A DNA stretch of 64,000 bases from DASXTC01 sp036505635 (GTDB lineage: Bacteria > Acidobacteriota > Polarisedimenticolia > JACPZX01 > DASXTC01). Below the pieces are notes generated by a model. That model did no database searches and had not been told where the DNA came from. It was given only the letters and a program-made list of their open reading frames with translations. The stretch lies in assembly GCA_036505635.1 (NCBI GenBank), contig DASXTC010000056.1, forward strand, positions 92,790-156,789. The letters run 5' to 3'. Shown here in pieces: positions 50,813 to 59,714 of this stretch. Positions within the stretch are counted from its first letter, which is position 1; every line of letters begins with the position of its first letter. The position numbers and the translations under genes are program-made.

Positions 50813-51821
50813 CGACGGCGCGCCGGTACGCCTCGATCACCTCGATCTCCCGGGATCGATGCGCCACCGGTGGAGGGGGCTCCGGCAGGCTCCCCGCCAC
50901 GCGCAGGGACCACTCAACCGTGCGTTCCAGCCATACCCGATGAGGGGTCGTCTCCCAGCCGAGATCCCTCCGGGCCTTGAAGATCGCCGGCACCTGCGCG
51001 GCCTGCTGGGAGAAGGGCGAGAAGGATGTCCCGAGCCCCATCGCCCTGAGGATCGGCGTGGGGATGTCGACCGTCTCCGCGCGGCGCCCCAGCAGATCGG
51101 CCATCGCGGCGACCACCCCCCTGACCGAGAGGATGTCGGCGCCGGCCAGGTTGTAGGCCTGCCCGATCGAATGGGTCCTGCCGGCCAGCGCCGCCAGCGC
51201 CCGGGCCGCATCGGCCACGTAGACGTGCCGGAAGGGAGCGTAGCCGCCGTCCGGCAGCGCCACCGGCCCGCCGTCGGAGAGGCGCAGGACATAGGAGAGG
51301 TACCGCAACGAGGGGTCGTCCTCACCGCCGATGATCGGCATCCGGATCGTGGTGACGGGAAAGGCGCGCTCCTGATGGGCCGCAAAGAGCGCCTCCTCGG
51401 CCTTGCGCTTGTTGTACCCATACTCGTACTCGATGCTCCCCGGCCGTTCGGCGAAATCGGACAGGCGATCGAAGTCCCCTTCCGCGACCGGGCAGGGGAA
51501 GTCCCCCGTGCACCAGTAGACCGAGCAGGTGCTGATGTGAATGAAGTGTCCGACCCTCCCCGCCAGCGTCTCGATCGCGAGCCGGGCGTCCGACGCCTCG
51601 TACGAAAGGAAGTCATAGGCGGCGTCGAAATCGCGTCCCGACAGGCGGTCCGTCAGATCCGCCGCGGAGCGTCGCTCGCCGATCAGGCGCTCCACGCGGC
51701 CCTCGAATGCGTCCCGGACGCGGCCGCGGGTGTAGAGGGTCACGCGGTGTCCCGCTTCGAGCAGCTCCTCGACCACGCGCCTGCCGATGAAGCGCGTGCC
51801 ACCGAGGACGAGGGCCCTCAT
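50766..51821 (-). CDS. NAD-dependent epimerase/reductase (extended SDR)
   Basis: 351 residues. The Rossmann GGTRFIGRRVVEELL is at 8-22, a serine in HISTCSVYW and the YNKRK active site near 140. The substrate is likely a nucleotide sugar or isoflavone-like compound, but no specific group is clear. The stop of this gene lies inside the aminotransferase end. The DUF1028 gene upstream overlaps its start by 4 nt. Confidence 0.88.
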   Translation of the reverse strand: MRALVLGGTRFIGRRVVEELLEAGHRVTLYTRGRVRDAFEGRVERLIGERRSAADLTDRLSGRDFDAAYDFLSYEASDARLAIETLAGRVGHFIHISTCSVYWCTGDFPCPVAEGDFDRLSDFAERPGSIEYEYGYNKRKAEEALFAAHQERAFPVTTIRMPIIGGEDDPSLRYLSYVLRLSDGGPVALPDGGYAPFRHVYVADAARALAALAGRTHSIGQAYNLAGADILSVRGVVAAMADLLGRRAETVDIPTPILRAMGLGTSFSPFSQQAAQVPAIFKARRDLGWETTPHRVWLERTVEWSLRVAGSLPEPPPPVAHRSREIEVIEAYRRAVVRFDGAAGSSGEPRG

Positions 51822-52780
51822 GGCGGGGCTTTCCCTTCGCGAGTCTGGACCTGGGTGCGCAGACGCGCGATGAGGTCCGCGTCGACCAGCGCGACCGGCC
51901 CGCCGTACTCGCCGGTGTCAAGCCCCTGCGCCTTCCGGAAGGCCTGTACGGCGGCCACGGTCGCGTCGTCGAAGCTTCCGTCGGGCTCGCGGTCGTAGAG
52001 GCCCGCGCGCCGCAGCAGCTCCTGGAGCTCGCGAACGTCGCGCCCCGCGGGACGCGAGAGGTCACGGTACCCGAGCCGTCCGGTCACCGTCTCGTAGATC
52101 CTCCGCAGCTCGGCCACCGGGTTCGCATGGTCGTCCACGCGCAGATTCTGCGAGCGTTCCCACCGCCGCTGCGGGTCGGCCGTCACCACGAGCAGGGCCG
52201 CCGACTGCCGGCCCCGCCGGTCCCCGCCGGCCGCCTGGCCCGCCTCCAGCGCTCGAAGCAGGCGCTCCGCCAGAGGCAGCCCCTTGCCCTCGGTCCCGCG
52301 GAACGAGGCGGCCATCGCCTCGAGCGTCTCGCGCCCCACCAGGAGGTTTCCCTGCGCGGTGAAGTTCACGCCCTCGATCGCCCCCGCGTAGGGGATGTTC
52401 TCGCGCCCGGTGTGCGAGGCGACCCCGCCCTTCGCGTCGACGATCCCGATCTGGCGCTTCTCGGGCGTGTCATCCTCGACGAGGAGCCGCGCCAGCGTAT
52501 CGCGCGGCGAAGTCCCCTGCTCGAGGAGCGCGAGACCCTTCGGTCCGAATTCGGGGTTCGTCGAAGCCTGGGTCGCCACCGCCCCGATGCCCGCCTTCGC
52601 CCAGGGCACCACGGCGCCAACCGCCGGGGCCCGCGTGGAGACCGCCACTCCCAGATCTCCCGTGGCGGAGTCGCGAGCGACGATGGAGAAGGTCGCGAAG
52701 GCCGGCGAGACGGCCGCCGCGGCGACGAGACCGTGGCCGATGATCAGGGCCGCAAGCCGACCCCGGGCGCCGCACCGCAT
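51818..52780 (-). CDS. Exported DUF1028 Ntn-hydrolase-like protein with peptidoglycan-binding tail
   Basis: 320 residues with a signal peptide (about 1-29). The mature protein begins with TFSIVARDSATGDLGVAVST, typical of DUF1028, a predicted Ntn hydrolase group, followed by VPWAKAGIGAVATQ and HTGRENIPYAGAIEG. The last 80 residues (VRELQELLRRAGLYDREPDG, VAAVQAFRKAQGL) form a PG_binding_1-like domain. GGGGAGG lies 5 nt before ATG 52780. The gene is in an operon with the aldolase before it and the epimerase after it. Confidence 0.9.
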   Translation of the reverse strand: MRCGARGRLAALIIGHGLVAAAAVSPAFATFSIVARDSATGDLGVAVSTRAPAVGAVVPWAKAGIGAVATQASTNPEFGPKGLALLEQGTSPRDTLARLLVEDDTPEKRQIGIVDAKGGVASHTGRENIPYAGAIEGVNFTAQGNLLVGRETLEAMAASFRGTEGKGLPLAERLLRALEAGQAAGGDRRGRQSAALLVVTADPQRRWERSQNLRVDDHANPVAELRRIYETVTGRLGYRDLSRPAGRDVRELQELLRRAGLYDREPDGSFDDATVAAVQAFRKAQGLDTGEYGGPVALVDADLIARLRTQVQTREGKAPP

Positions 52781-52792
52781 CCGAACCTCCCC

Positions 52793-53683
52793 TCAGGTCA
52801 GAAGGCCGAGTCGCTTCAGCAGCTCCGCGATCTCGGCGCGGGCGGCCGGGCCCGCAGGTGGCAGCGGCGGGCGCGGGTCCCCGCCGTAGAAGTGCAGCAG
52901 GTCGAGCGCCGCCTTGAGCCCGCCGATCCCGTGTCTGCGGGTGACCGCTTCGGCCAGAGGGAGCAGCTCCTCGTTCCTTCGTCGGGCCGGCTCGGTCTTG
53001 CCGGATGCGATCAGGGCCGCGATCTCGGCGCACGCCCGAGGTGCGACGACGGCCAGGGCCAGCACGGAGCCCGCCGCTCCCATCTCGAGCCCCGCCGCCA
53101 GGGCCCGCGCGCTGCCGATCAGGACGGAGATGTCCCGGCCGCGGGCCCTCGCCGCCTCGATCATCCCTCGCAGCGATTCCGGATCGCCGGAGGAGTCCTT
53201 GATGCCGACGATCCGATCGTGGCCAATCAGCTCGGCGAACAGGGTCGGGCCGATCGGGATCCCGGTGAAGTACGGGACGCTGTAGAGAAGCAGCGGCCCG
53301 GGCGAGGCGTCGGCCACGCGCAGGTAGTGCTCGCGCAGGACCTCGTCGGTCATGGCGGGCTTGAAGTACGAGGGGACTCCCACCAGCACCGCGTCGGCGC
53401 CGAGACTGAAGGCCTCCTTCACCGACCGCATGGTCGCGCGCGTCGACTCGCGCCCCGCTCCGACGATCATCGTCCTCTCCGAGGGGATCGCTTCGAAGGC
53501 GGTCCGCACCACGGCGGCTCTCTCGTGCTCGTCCAGCAGCGGCGCCTCGCCGTTGGAGCCCAGCACGACGTAGCCCTCGATGGGCAATTCGTTCCAGCGG
53601 CCGATGTTGCCGGTGAGGTGCGCGGGCGAGAACTCCTCTCCCACGAACGGGGTCGGTATCGGAGGGAAGAGCCCTTTGAACAT
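52793..53683 (-). CDS. DapA-family (dihydrodipicolinate synthase-like) aldolase
   Basis: 296-residue TIM-barrel class I aldolase. The Schiff-base Lys is in RIVGIKDSSGD, the Tyr in LLYSVPYFTG, and GSNGEAPLLDEHE replaces the usual GTTGE. DapA, N-acetylneuraminate lyase and HOGA-type enzymes share this pattern; the GSNGE variant and the position outside any lysine cluster leave HOGA-type aldolase more likely. ATG 53683 begins MFKGLFPPIPTPF. Two exported-protein genes are divergent. Confidence 0.88.
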   Translation of the reverse strand: MFKGLFPPIPTPFVGEEFSPAHLTGNIGRWNELPIEGYVVLGSNGEAPLLDEHERAAVVRTAFEAIPSERTMIVGAGRESTRATMRSVKEAFSLGADAVLVGVPSYFKPAMTDEVLREHYLRVADASPGPLLLYSVPYFTGIPIGPTLFAELIGHDRIVGIKDSSGDPESLRGMIEAARARGRDISVLIGSARALAAGLEMGAAGSVLALAVVAPRACAEIAALIASGKTEPARRRNEELLPLAEAVTRRHGIGGLKAALDLLHFYGGDPRPPLPPAGPAARAEIAELLKRLGLLT

Positions 53684-53688
53684 TCGTT

Positions 53689-53694
53689 TATAAT
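53689..53694 (+). promoter_or_regulatory. -10-like TATAAT for the gene at 53719
   Basis: TATAAT with a transcript start near 53701, ahead of GGAG at 53707-53710 and TTG 53719. On the minus strand the same bases give TATAAA 3 nt before the aldolase ATG. A -35 is not evident on either side. Confidence 0.45.
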
Positions 53695-53718
53695 GCCACA
53701 CCTTCCGGAGGCGAGTCC

Positions 53719-54549
53719 TTGGCAAAATCACGTGTGATGTGGTGCGGAGCTCTCGCGGCGCTGGCGCTCGTCTGTGCGTCGAGCTTCGCGCTCGCGGAGG
53801 AGAGCCCGCCGCGGCGTCCCTTCGAGACGCTGTCGCCATGGACGCTGGAGCGCGGCCAGTGGGAGGGGGCCGCGGGCGTCCTCTACCGCAAGGACGCGGC
53901 CGCTCCGTTCTTCTCGGATCGGCGCAGGGCGCGCCGCGACGAATGGCGGCTCTCGCTGGTCGATGTCGCGCTCGGGCTCGGCTCCTCCGGCGAGGCACGG
54001 CTCCAGTTCGGCCTCCAGAGATTCGCCGAACAGGGCGGCCTCGAGGAGAGCGGGATCCAGGACGTCCGCCTCTCCTTCACATACCGGCTCCCACCGCGCC
54101 GAATCGACACCGCGTTGCAGCTCGAGGTGAAGCTGCCCAACGCGTCCGGCGAGCGGCGTCTCGGCACCGATGAGACCGATCTCTTCCTGATGGGGGGGGC
54201 CGGACACCGCGCCGGCAGGTGGGGATGGGCGGCGGACCTCGGCCTCGGGATCCTCGGCTCGCCATCCGACGCCGGTGTGCAGGATGACGTCGTCGTGGGA
54301 GGCGTCTCGGCGTGGTTCACTCCTTCCCTTGCGGGTCCAGGCTCACGTTGGACGCTGCTGGGCGAGGTCCACGCAATGGCCGCCTCGCGTTTCGGCAACG
54401 ACTTCAGGTATGCCCGCGCCGGGGTGCGGGTCGGGCGGCGGTTCCCCGTCGACCTCTCCGTGCGTCGTGGGTTGACCGCCGCGAGCGAGACGTGGGGCGC
54501 CGAGGCGGGCATCACGATCAGGCGACCGGGGCGGAGCCGAATTCCCTGA
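53719..54549 (+). CDS. Predicted outer-membrane beta-barrel protein
   Basis: 276 residues from TTG 53719 with GGAGGCGAG upstream. A signal peptide (about 1-26, ending ALA-E) is followed by alternating strands: WEGAAGVLYRK, RLSLVDVALGLG, ARLQFGLQRF, DVRLSFTYRL, ALQLEVKLPN, WAADLGLGIL, SVRRGLTA, and a final strand GAEAGITIRR. The length and pattern fit a 10-12 strand barrel. I recognise no named family; MetA-pathway-of-phenol-like outer-membrane proteins are similar in style. Confidence 0.72.
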   Translation: MAKSRVMWCGALAALALVCASSFALAEESPPRRPFETLSPWTLERGQWEGAAGVLYRKDAAAPFFSDRRRARRDEWRLSLVDVALGLGSSGEARLQFGLQRFAEQGGLEESGIQDVRLSFTYRLPPRRIDTALQLEVKLPNASGERRLGTDETDLFLMGGAGHRAGRWGWAADLGLGILGSPSDAGVQDDVVVGGVSAWFTPSLAGPGSRWTLLGEVHAMAASRFGNDFRYARAGVRVGRRFPVDLSVRRGLTAASETWGAEAGITIRRPGRSRIP

Positions 54550-54648
54550 GAATCCGCTTGCCCCGGATATGCCTCGCCGTACCATTGGGGAGCCGGTGGG
54601 CCCCTCTCCCGTCGGCTCGGCCCGTCAACGCTCGGGGGGAGCGTCATC

Positions 54649-55335
54649 TTGTTGGGTATCTCGCGGCGCTGGGCAGCACTGCTCGTCGGAGCGGCACTGA
54701 TCATGCCGGCGGCGGCCGCCGGCGCGGACCTGACACCCGACCAGGTCGAGTCGGACCTGGCCTCGATGCACCCCGACTACAGCCGCTACATCCACGAGGT
54801 CCGGTATGGCCGCTCCCGCCTCAGACCGGCCTACCTCTATGCGGGTCTCGTGCGCCGCGGGGGCTCCGATCCCGGCGACCCCGCCGACGGACCGAAGACG
54901 GGTCTGGGCGCGCTCAACGACTTGATCATCTACGCCGACACCTTCGAGCCCTGGCGAACGACCGCGTGGCGCCTGCTGGTGATCGACCACGAGTACTTCC
55001 ACGCCCGGCACATCGCTCGCGGCTACAACGTGCCGCTGGTGGGGTTCGGCCGTCCCGCGGTGGACTCCGACTACCTGGAGGCGATGGCGTGGGCGCACGT
55101 GCTCAGAAGGGCGGCCGACGGCGCCTACGGAGACCTGTCGCGCGCGGAGAGGGCCGAGGCGGGCTCACGCTACGGCGAGCACTACGATCGTTTCCGCCGG
55201 TTCATCATGCAGGCCCAGCCCTCCGCGTGGGCCCACTACGGAAGGTTCCTTCCCGAGCCATCGAGCGCGATCACGTTGGCCGGGTCAGCTCCGCGAGAAG
55301 CGCCTGGACCCGGGGCTGTCTCGGCGACAAGGTGA
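54649..55335 (+). CDS. Exported protein with HEYFH zinc-protease-like motif
   Basis: 228 residues from TTG 54649, with GGGGGGAG about 8 nt upstream. The signal peptide is about 1-26 (ending AGA-D). Residues near 104-112 read IDHEYFHAR, an HExxH motif, and a Glu follows in LEAMAWAHVL about 35 residues later as a possible third ligand. This suggests a small periplasmic gluzincin-like protease, but no named family is recognised. A weak promoter (TTGCCC 54558, TACCAT 54580) may lie upstream. The last 65 nt overlap the convergent phosphodiesterase gene. Confidence 0.68.
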   Translation: MLGISRRWAALLVGAALIMPAAAAGADLTPDQVESDLASMHPDYSRYIHEVRYGRSRLRPAYLYAGLVRRGGSDPGDPADGPKTGLGALNDLIIYADTFEPWRTTAWRLLVIDHEYFHARHIARGYNVPLVGFGRPAVDSDYLEAMAWAHVLRRAADGAYGDLSRAERAEAGSRYGEHYDRFRRFIMQAQPSAWAHYGRFLPEPSSAITLAGSAPREAPGPGAVSATR

Positions 55336-57673
55336 GCGACTCCTTGAGCGCCTCGATCGCCTCGCGCGTCAGCCCCTTCTGCGCGTAGGCAAGCCCGACC
55401 GCGTTGAGCAGATCAGGCGAGCGCATCCCCATGCTGCGGGCTTCCTCCAGGTTCGCGATCGCCTCGTCGAGACGGTCCAGCTTCGCCAGCGCGCCCCCCA
55501 GATTGACCCGCGCCTCCAGGTTACGCGGTTCGATGCGCAGCGCGCGCGACAGGATCGCGACGGCCTCGTCGAGCCTTCCGGTCCTGCCGTAGAGCGAGCC
55601 GAGATTCGCCATCGTGCCGCCGAAGTCGGGCGCCAGATCGAGAGCGCGCCGGAATTCCCGCTCGGCGCCGGCCGAGTCGCCTCGGCCCCCGAGGATGAGC
55701 CCCATCCAGTTGTGGTGCAGGATCGAACGATCGTTCAGCTCGAGGGCGCGCCGCATGGCGGACTCCAGATCGCCGGCCCGCCCTTCCTCGCGGTAGAGTT
55801 GAAAGATCCTGGCCATCGCCTCGGGTGAAGCCGGCTCCATCGCGAGGGCGGCGCGGTAGTGCTTCTCGGCGGCGCTCCGGCCAGCGGCCTCGCCGCGTGT
55901 CAGAGAGAGGACGCCGAGAGCGGTCTCGATGCCGGCAGCGCGCGGACGCCTGCCGGAGAGCGCCTCGAGGAAGTTGGCCGCCTGCGCCGCCTGCCCCGCC
56001 CGGACCGCCAGAAGCGCGAGCTGCACGTACGCGGCGTGCTCGGCGTCGCGGGCTGTCGCCACCGCCTGACGCGTGGCGGCCAGCGCCTCGTCCACCCTGC
56101 CCTGGCGCACCAGGACCTGGCTGAGCGTCATGAGGGCCGGGAAGTAGGCCGGCTTGAGCTCGAGCGCGGCCCGCAGCTCCCTCTCGGCGGCGTGAAGGTC
56201 CCCCTTCTGCACCAGGAGCGACGCGAGATTCGCGTGCGCCGTCACGCTCTCGGCGGTGGGAGGCGCGAGGGTGGCCGCCGCGGCGGCGGGTGACTCGCTG
56301 GCAGAGGGGGCGCCGATGTAGCCGAGGGAGGCGAGGTTGCGCAGCAGCTCTTCGTCCACTTCGCTCTCGGGGGCGGCCGCCCCAGCCGGCTCGTGGGGAG
56401 CCCCGGGCTCGCGCCCACCGACCTCATAGGTCGCGATGCGCGGCGGCTCGGGAGCGCCCTGGCGCGTCACGAGCGGCGCGCCCCTCATGTCGGCCGCGAG
56501 CGGCAGGCCCGCCAGCGCGAGCGCCGTCGGAGCGATGTCGTAGAGGGTCGCGGTATCGAGACGGCCCGCGCCAATCCCCTCGCCGGCCACCATCACGATG
56601 CCGTAGAGGCGGTGCCACTTGCCCGGCTTGCCCTCGATGTCGGCCGGCCCGTCCTCGGGTCGCGCCGGGCCGCTCTGGAACCCGTGGTCCGACATCACGA
56701 TGATGGTCGAGGAGGGGGAGACGGCGGAGAGCAGCTCCCCCACCAGCTCGTCCTGGTAGATGTAGTACTCCTCCACGGCCCGGTGGTAACGGCGGAACTC
56801 CTCCTCGGAGACGAACGGCATCCGCGGCGGCATGTCGTGTGCGAACCTGTGGCTGACCTCGTCGATCCCCTGGTAATAGACCGCGAACAGGTCGGGCTGC
56901 CCTTCCCGGAGCATCCGCAGCGCGATGGCGTGGTAGGTCGCGGCCGCCGCCAGGATCTTCGTCAGGTGGTTCACCGGCTCCTTGTAGGCGACCTCGGGGT
57001 TATCGCGGGCGCGCCGGCGCGCGGCCTCGAACTCCTCCCGGGGCATGTCGAGGAAGCGCGACACCTGCTCGTAGCCCATTCGCTCGTCGGACACGATGTC
57101 GGGACGGATCCGCGCCAACAGCCCGTCGGGATAAGTGAGAGCCGCGCCTGCCTCGTCCACGTCGAACAGCGAATAGGCGACCCGGTCCGACACGATCCGG
57201 CCATCGATCGGCTCGGCGGGCCAGGAGGCCCACCAGGCTACCACGCCGGAGGTCAGACCGCGCTCGCTGAAGATGTTCCACAATGCCCGGACCTTCCGGC
57301 TCCTCGAGGTGATCGGCGAGCGGCGGCCCGTGACGGGGTCGGGGACCAGGAAGTCGATGATGCCGTGCTCGTCGGGCGGCTTGCCGGTGACCGCGGTGGT
57401 CCACAGCAGTGGCGAGAGGATCGGCTCGGAGGAGCGCATGTGGCCCCACGTCGAACGCGCCTTCAGACGCGTGAGGTTTGGCAGCTTCCCCTGGTCGATG
57501 AGTGGATCGATGATCTGCCAGTCGGCGCCGTCGAGACCGATCAGGACGATGGGGTTCTTCAGGCGCGCCGCAGTGGGCTCCGGGACCGGCTCGCGACGCG
57601 AGAGGTATCCGACCCACGCCGCTCCCGCCAGCGCGGCGCAGAGGACGGATCCGACCACGGCGCGGCGTCTCAT
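55271..57673 (-). CDS. Membrane-anchored phosphodiesterase/alkaline-phosphatase-superfamily protein with TPRs
   Basis: 800 residues. One N-terminal membrane helix (about 4-24) anchors a periplasmic domain with IVLIGLDGADWQIID, PILSPLLWTTAVTGKPPDEH, YYQGIDEVSHRF and VMSDHGFQS, the metal-binding blocks of the type I phosphodiesterase/nucleotide pyrophosphatase group. TPRs occupy about 475-795 (AERELRAALELKPAYFPAL and several later copies). Architectures like this are frequent in Acidobacteriota; substrate unknown. A TAGAGT 9 nt before ATG 57673 and no ribosome site suggest a leaderless transcript. Confidence 0.9.
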   Translation of the reverse strand: MRRRAVVGSVLCAALAGAAWVGYLSRREPVPEPTAARLKNPIVLIGLDGADWQIIDPLIDQGKLPNLTRLKARSTWGHMRSSEPILSPLLWTTAVTGKPPDEHGIIDFLVPDPVTGRRSPITSRSRKVRALWNIFSERGLTSGVVAWWASWPAEPIDGRIVSDRVAYSLFDVDEAGAALTYPDGLLARIRPDIVSDERMGYEQVSRFLDMPREEFEAARRRARDNPEVAYKEPVNHLTKILAAAATYHAIALRMLREGQPDLFAVYYQGIDEVSHRFAHDMPPRMPFVSEEEFRRYHRAVEEYYIYQDELVGELLSAVSPSSTIIVMSDHGFQSGPARPEDGPADIEGKPGKWHRLYGIVMVAGEGIGAGRLDTATLYDIAPTALALAGLPLAADMRGAPLVTRQGAPEPPRIATYEVGGREPGAPHEPAGAAAPESEVDEELLRNLASLGYIGAPSASESPAAAAATLAPPTAESVTAHANLASLLVQKGDLHAAERELRAALELKPAYFPALMTLSQVLVRQGRVDEALAATRQAVATARDAEHAAYVQLALLAVRAGQAAQAANFLEALSGRRPRAAGIETALGVLSLTRGEAAGRSAAEKHYRAALAMEPASPEAMARIFQLYREEGRAGDLESAMRRALELNDRSILHHNWMGLILGGRGDSAGAEREFRRALDLAPDFGGTMANLGSLYGRTGRLDEAVAILSRALRIEPRNLEARVNLGGALAKLDRLDEAIANLEEARSMGMRSPDLLNAVGLAYAQKGLTREAIEALKESLTLSPRQPRVQALLAELTRPT

Positions 57674-57682
57674 CAGTCGCTG

Positions 57683-57688
57683 ACTCTA
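57683..57688 (-). promoter_or_regulatory. -10-like TAGAGT nine bases before the phosphodiesterase gene
   Basis: On the minus strand TAGAGT is followed by 9 nt and ATG 57673. It falls 20 nt after the kinase stop codon, so it may add to read-through transcription. No -35 is clear. Confidence 0.4.
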
Positions 57689-57692
57689 ACAC

Positions 57693-59696
57693 CTAGGCGG
57701 CGGTGATGACCAGCACCGACTGGACGATCCTCCGGATCGCGTCGATCTCGAAGGGCTTCTGGAGATAGCTGTTGCCGCTCTTCTCCAGAAACGTGCGCGT
57801 GTCGATGCTCACCACGTCGCCCGTGCTGAAGATGATCCGCCGCGCCAGGTCGAGGTCCTTCTCGCGCACTCTCTCGTAGAGCTCCTGGCCGCTCATCCCG
57901 GGCATCTTGAGATCGGAGATGATCAGGTCGTAGTGCTCCCTCTCGATCTTGCGCAGCGCCACGGCACCGTTGAGGGCCGTGTCGACCCTGTGCCCGTCCA
58001 TCTTGAGCACCTGGTAGAGGATGTCGATGATCGCCAGCTCGTCGTCCACGACGAGGATGTTCTTGCTCGGCCCGCCCGTCTCGAGGACCCGATCCACGGC
58101 CTGAGCGGCCTGGCCGGCGGCCGGCTCGGGTTCGCAGATCGGCAGCTCCACGGCGAAGACGGCCCCCCCCTTCTCGCCGTTGCGCACCGAGATGCGGCCC
58201 TTGTGCTCCTCGATGATCCCGTAGCAGATCGAGAGCCCCAATCCGGTCCCCTGCCCGACCTCCTTCGTGGTGAAGAAGGGGTCGAAGATCCGGCCGATGT
58301 TCTCCGAGGGAATGCCGGGCCCGGAGTCCTCGATCTCGACGACGATCCACCCGTCGCGCCGGCGGCTGTGCATCGTGAGGATGCCCCCTTTGCCCTGCGT
58401 CACCATCGCCTGGTGGGCGTTGATGATGATGTTGAGAAAGACCTGCTGGAGCTGGTGGAAATCGGCCATTGTCTTGGGCAGCTCCGCGTCCAGATCGGTC
58501 TCCACCCTGATGTTGTCCACCTTGAGCTGGTAGGACCTCAGCTCGAGCGTGCTCTCCATGATGCCGTTGACGCCGATGTAGTCCTTCTGTGGCTTGTGCT
58601 TGCGCGCGAAGGTCTGGAGGTTCTGAACGATCTTCTTGCAGCGCTCCGCCTCCCTGTTGATCTTCTCCAGCCCCCGGCGGACCCGCTCCTCGCATTCCGT
58701 CTTGAGGAGCAGCTGCGAGTAGCCCACCACGCCCGCCAGCGGATTGTTGAGCTCGTGCGCCACGCCGGAGACCAGGAGCCCCACCGCAGACATCTTCTCG
58801 GCCTGGACGAGCTGGCTCTGCGCCTCCTCCAGCTCGCGCGTGCGCCGCCGGACCTCGTCCTCCAGGCCCGCGCTGTACATCTCCAGCTCCTGACGCGACC
58901 GCCTCAGCTCGGTCGTCATGCGGTTGAAGGAGGAGGCGAGCTGGCCGATCTCGTCGTTGGAGGAGCTCCGCACCACCTCGTCCAGGTTGCCCCCCGCGAT
59001 CCTCCGGGTCGCGCCCGCGAGGGCCTGCAGCGGGCCGACCATCCTCCGCACGAGCGTGACGGTCAGGAGGATGGCCACCGTGATGACCAGCGAGGTCAGC
59101 AGCAGGAAGATCCACTTCAACCCGGACATGGTGCGATACATGTCCGCCAGCGAAATCATCACACGCACGTACCCGATGGTCTCGAGCCGGTTGCTGGCCG
59201 ACTCCTCCTCCTCCAGGAGGAAGCCGATCTCCTCGTTGTGACGGGTGCCCCGGCGGGTGTAGACGGGGTAGGTGACCTCGTAGGCCTCCGTCCGCGCCGC
59301 CCCCTCCCTCGCGAAGGCCGCGATCCGCGCCTCCCCGGCGCCGACCTGGCGCTCGGCGCGATTGGGCAGGGCGATGAGCGCGGCCTGGGACTCTCCTGCC
59401 CGTCTCTCGTCCAGCAACGGGTTGCCGTCCGAGTCCGCCACGGCGACCGAGATGACGTTGGTCTCCTGCAGCAGGCCCGCGGCCAGCTCGTGCAGCAGCC
59501 CCGAGTTGCGCGTCAGGACGCCGAGCTCGGCGTTGTGCGCGAGGTTGCGGGCCACCGAGACGCCGCGGTGCCGGAAATCCTCGTCCTTCTCGGCCTCGTA
59601 CCGGTAAAGGAAGAAAAAACTCAGGGAAAGGGACGCCGCGAGGATCAGCAGGGAGATGAATACGATGAACCTGAGCGCGAGGCTGATCTTCACCAT
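57693..59696 (-). CDS. Membrane hybrid sensor histidine kinase
   Basis: 667 residues. A first membrane helix (about 9-32), a periplasmic sensor domain (about 33-185, LARNLAHNAELGVL-like start), a second helix (about 190-215) and HAMP (about 215-270) lead to a coiled coil, HisKA with His in VAHELNNPLAGVVGY, HATPase (IEDSGPGIPSEN, GTGLGLSICYGI) and a C-terminal receiver (ILVVDDELAI, LIISDLKMPGMSG). The periplasmic domain may read the solute-binding protein encoded 18 nt upstream. Confidence 0.93.
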   Translation of the reverse strand: MVKISLALRFIVFISLLILAASLSLSFFFLYRYEAEKDEDFRHRGVSVARNLAHNAELGVLTRNSGLLHELAAGLLQETNVISVAVADSDGNPLLDERRAGESQAALIALPNRAERQVGAGEARIAAFAREGAARTEAYEVTYPVYTRRGTRHNEEIGFLLEEEESASNRLETIGYVRVMISLADMYRTMSGLKWIFLLLTSLVITVAILLTVTLVRRMVGPLQALAGATRRIAGGNLDEVVRSSSNDEIGQLASSFNRMTTELRRSRQELEMYSAGLEDEVRRRTRELEEAQSQLVQAEKMSAVGLLVSGVAHELNNPLAGVVGYSQLLLKTECEERVRRGLEKINREAERCKKIVQNLQTFARKHKPQKDYIGVNGIMESTLELRSYQLKVDNIRVETDLDAELPKTMADFHQLQQVFLNIIINAHQAMVTQGKGGILTMHSRRRDGWIVVEIEDSGPGIPSENIGRIFDPFFTTKEVGQGTGLGLSICYGIIEEHKGRISVRNGEKGGAVFAVELPICEPEPAAGQAAQAVDRVLETGGPSKNILVVDDELAIIDILYQVLKMDGHRVDTALNGAVALRKIEREHYDLIISDLKMPGMSGQELYERVREKDLDLARRIIFSTGDVVSIDTRTFLEKSGNSYLQKPFEIDAIRRIVQSVLVITAA

Positions 59697-59714
59697 CGGT
59701 GTGCGAGGCCTCGA

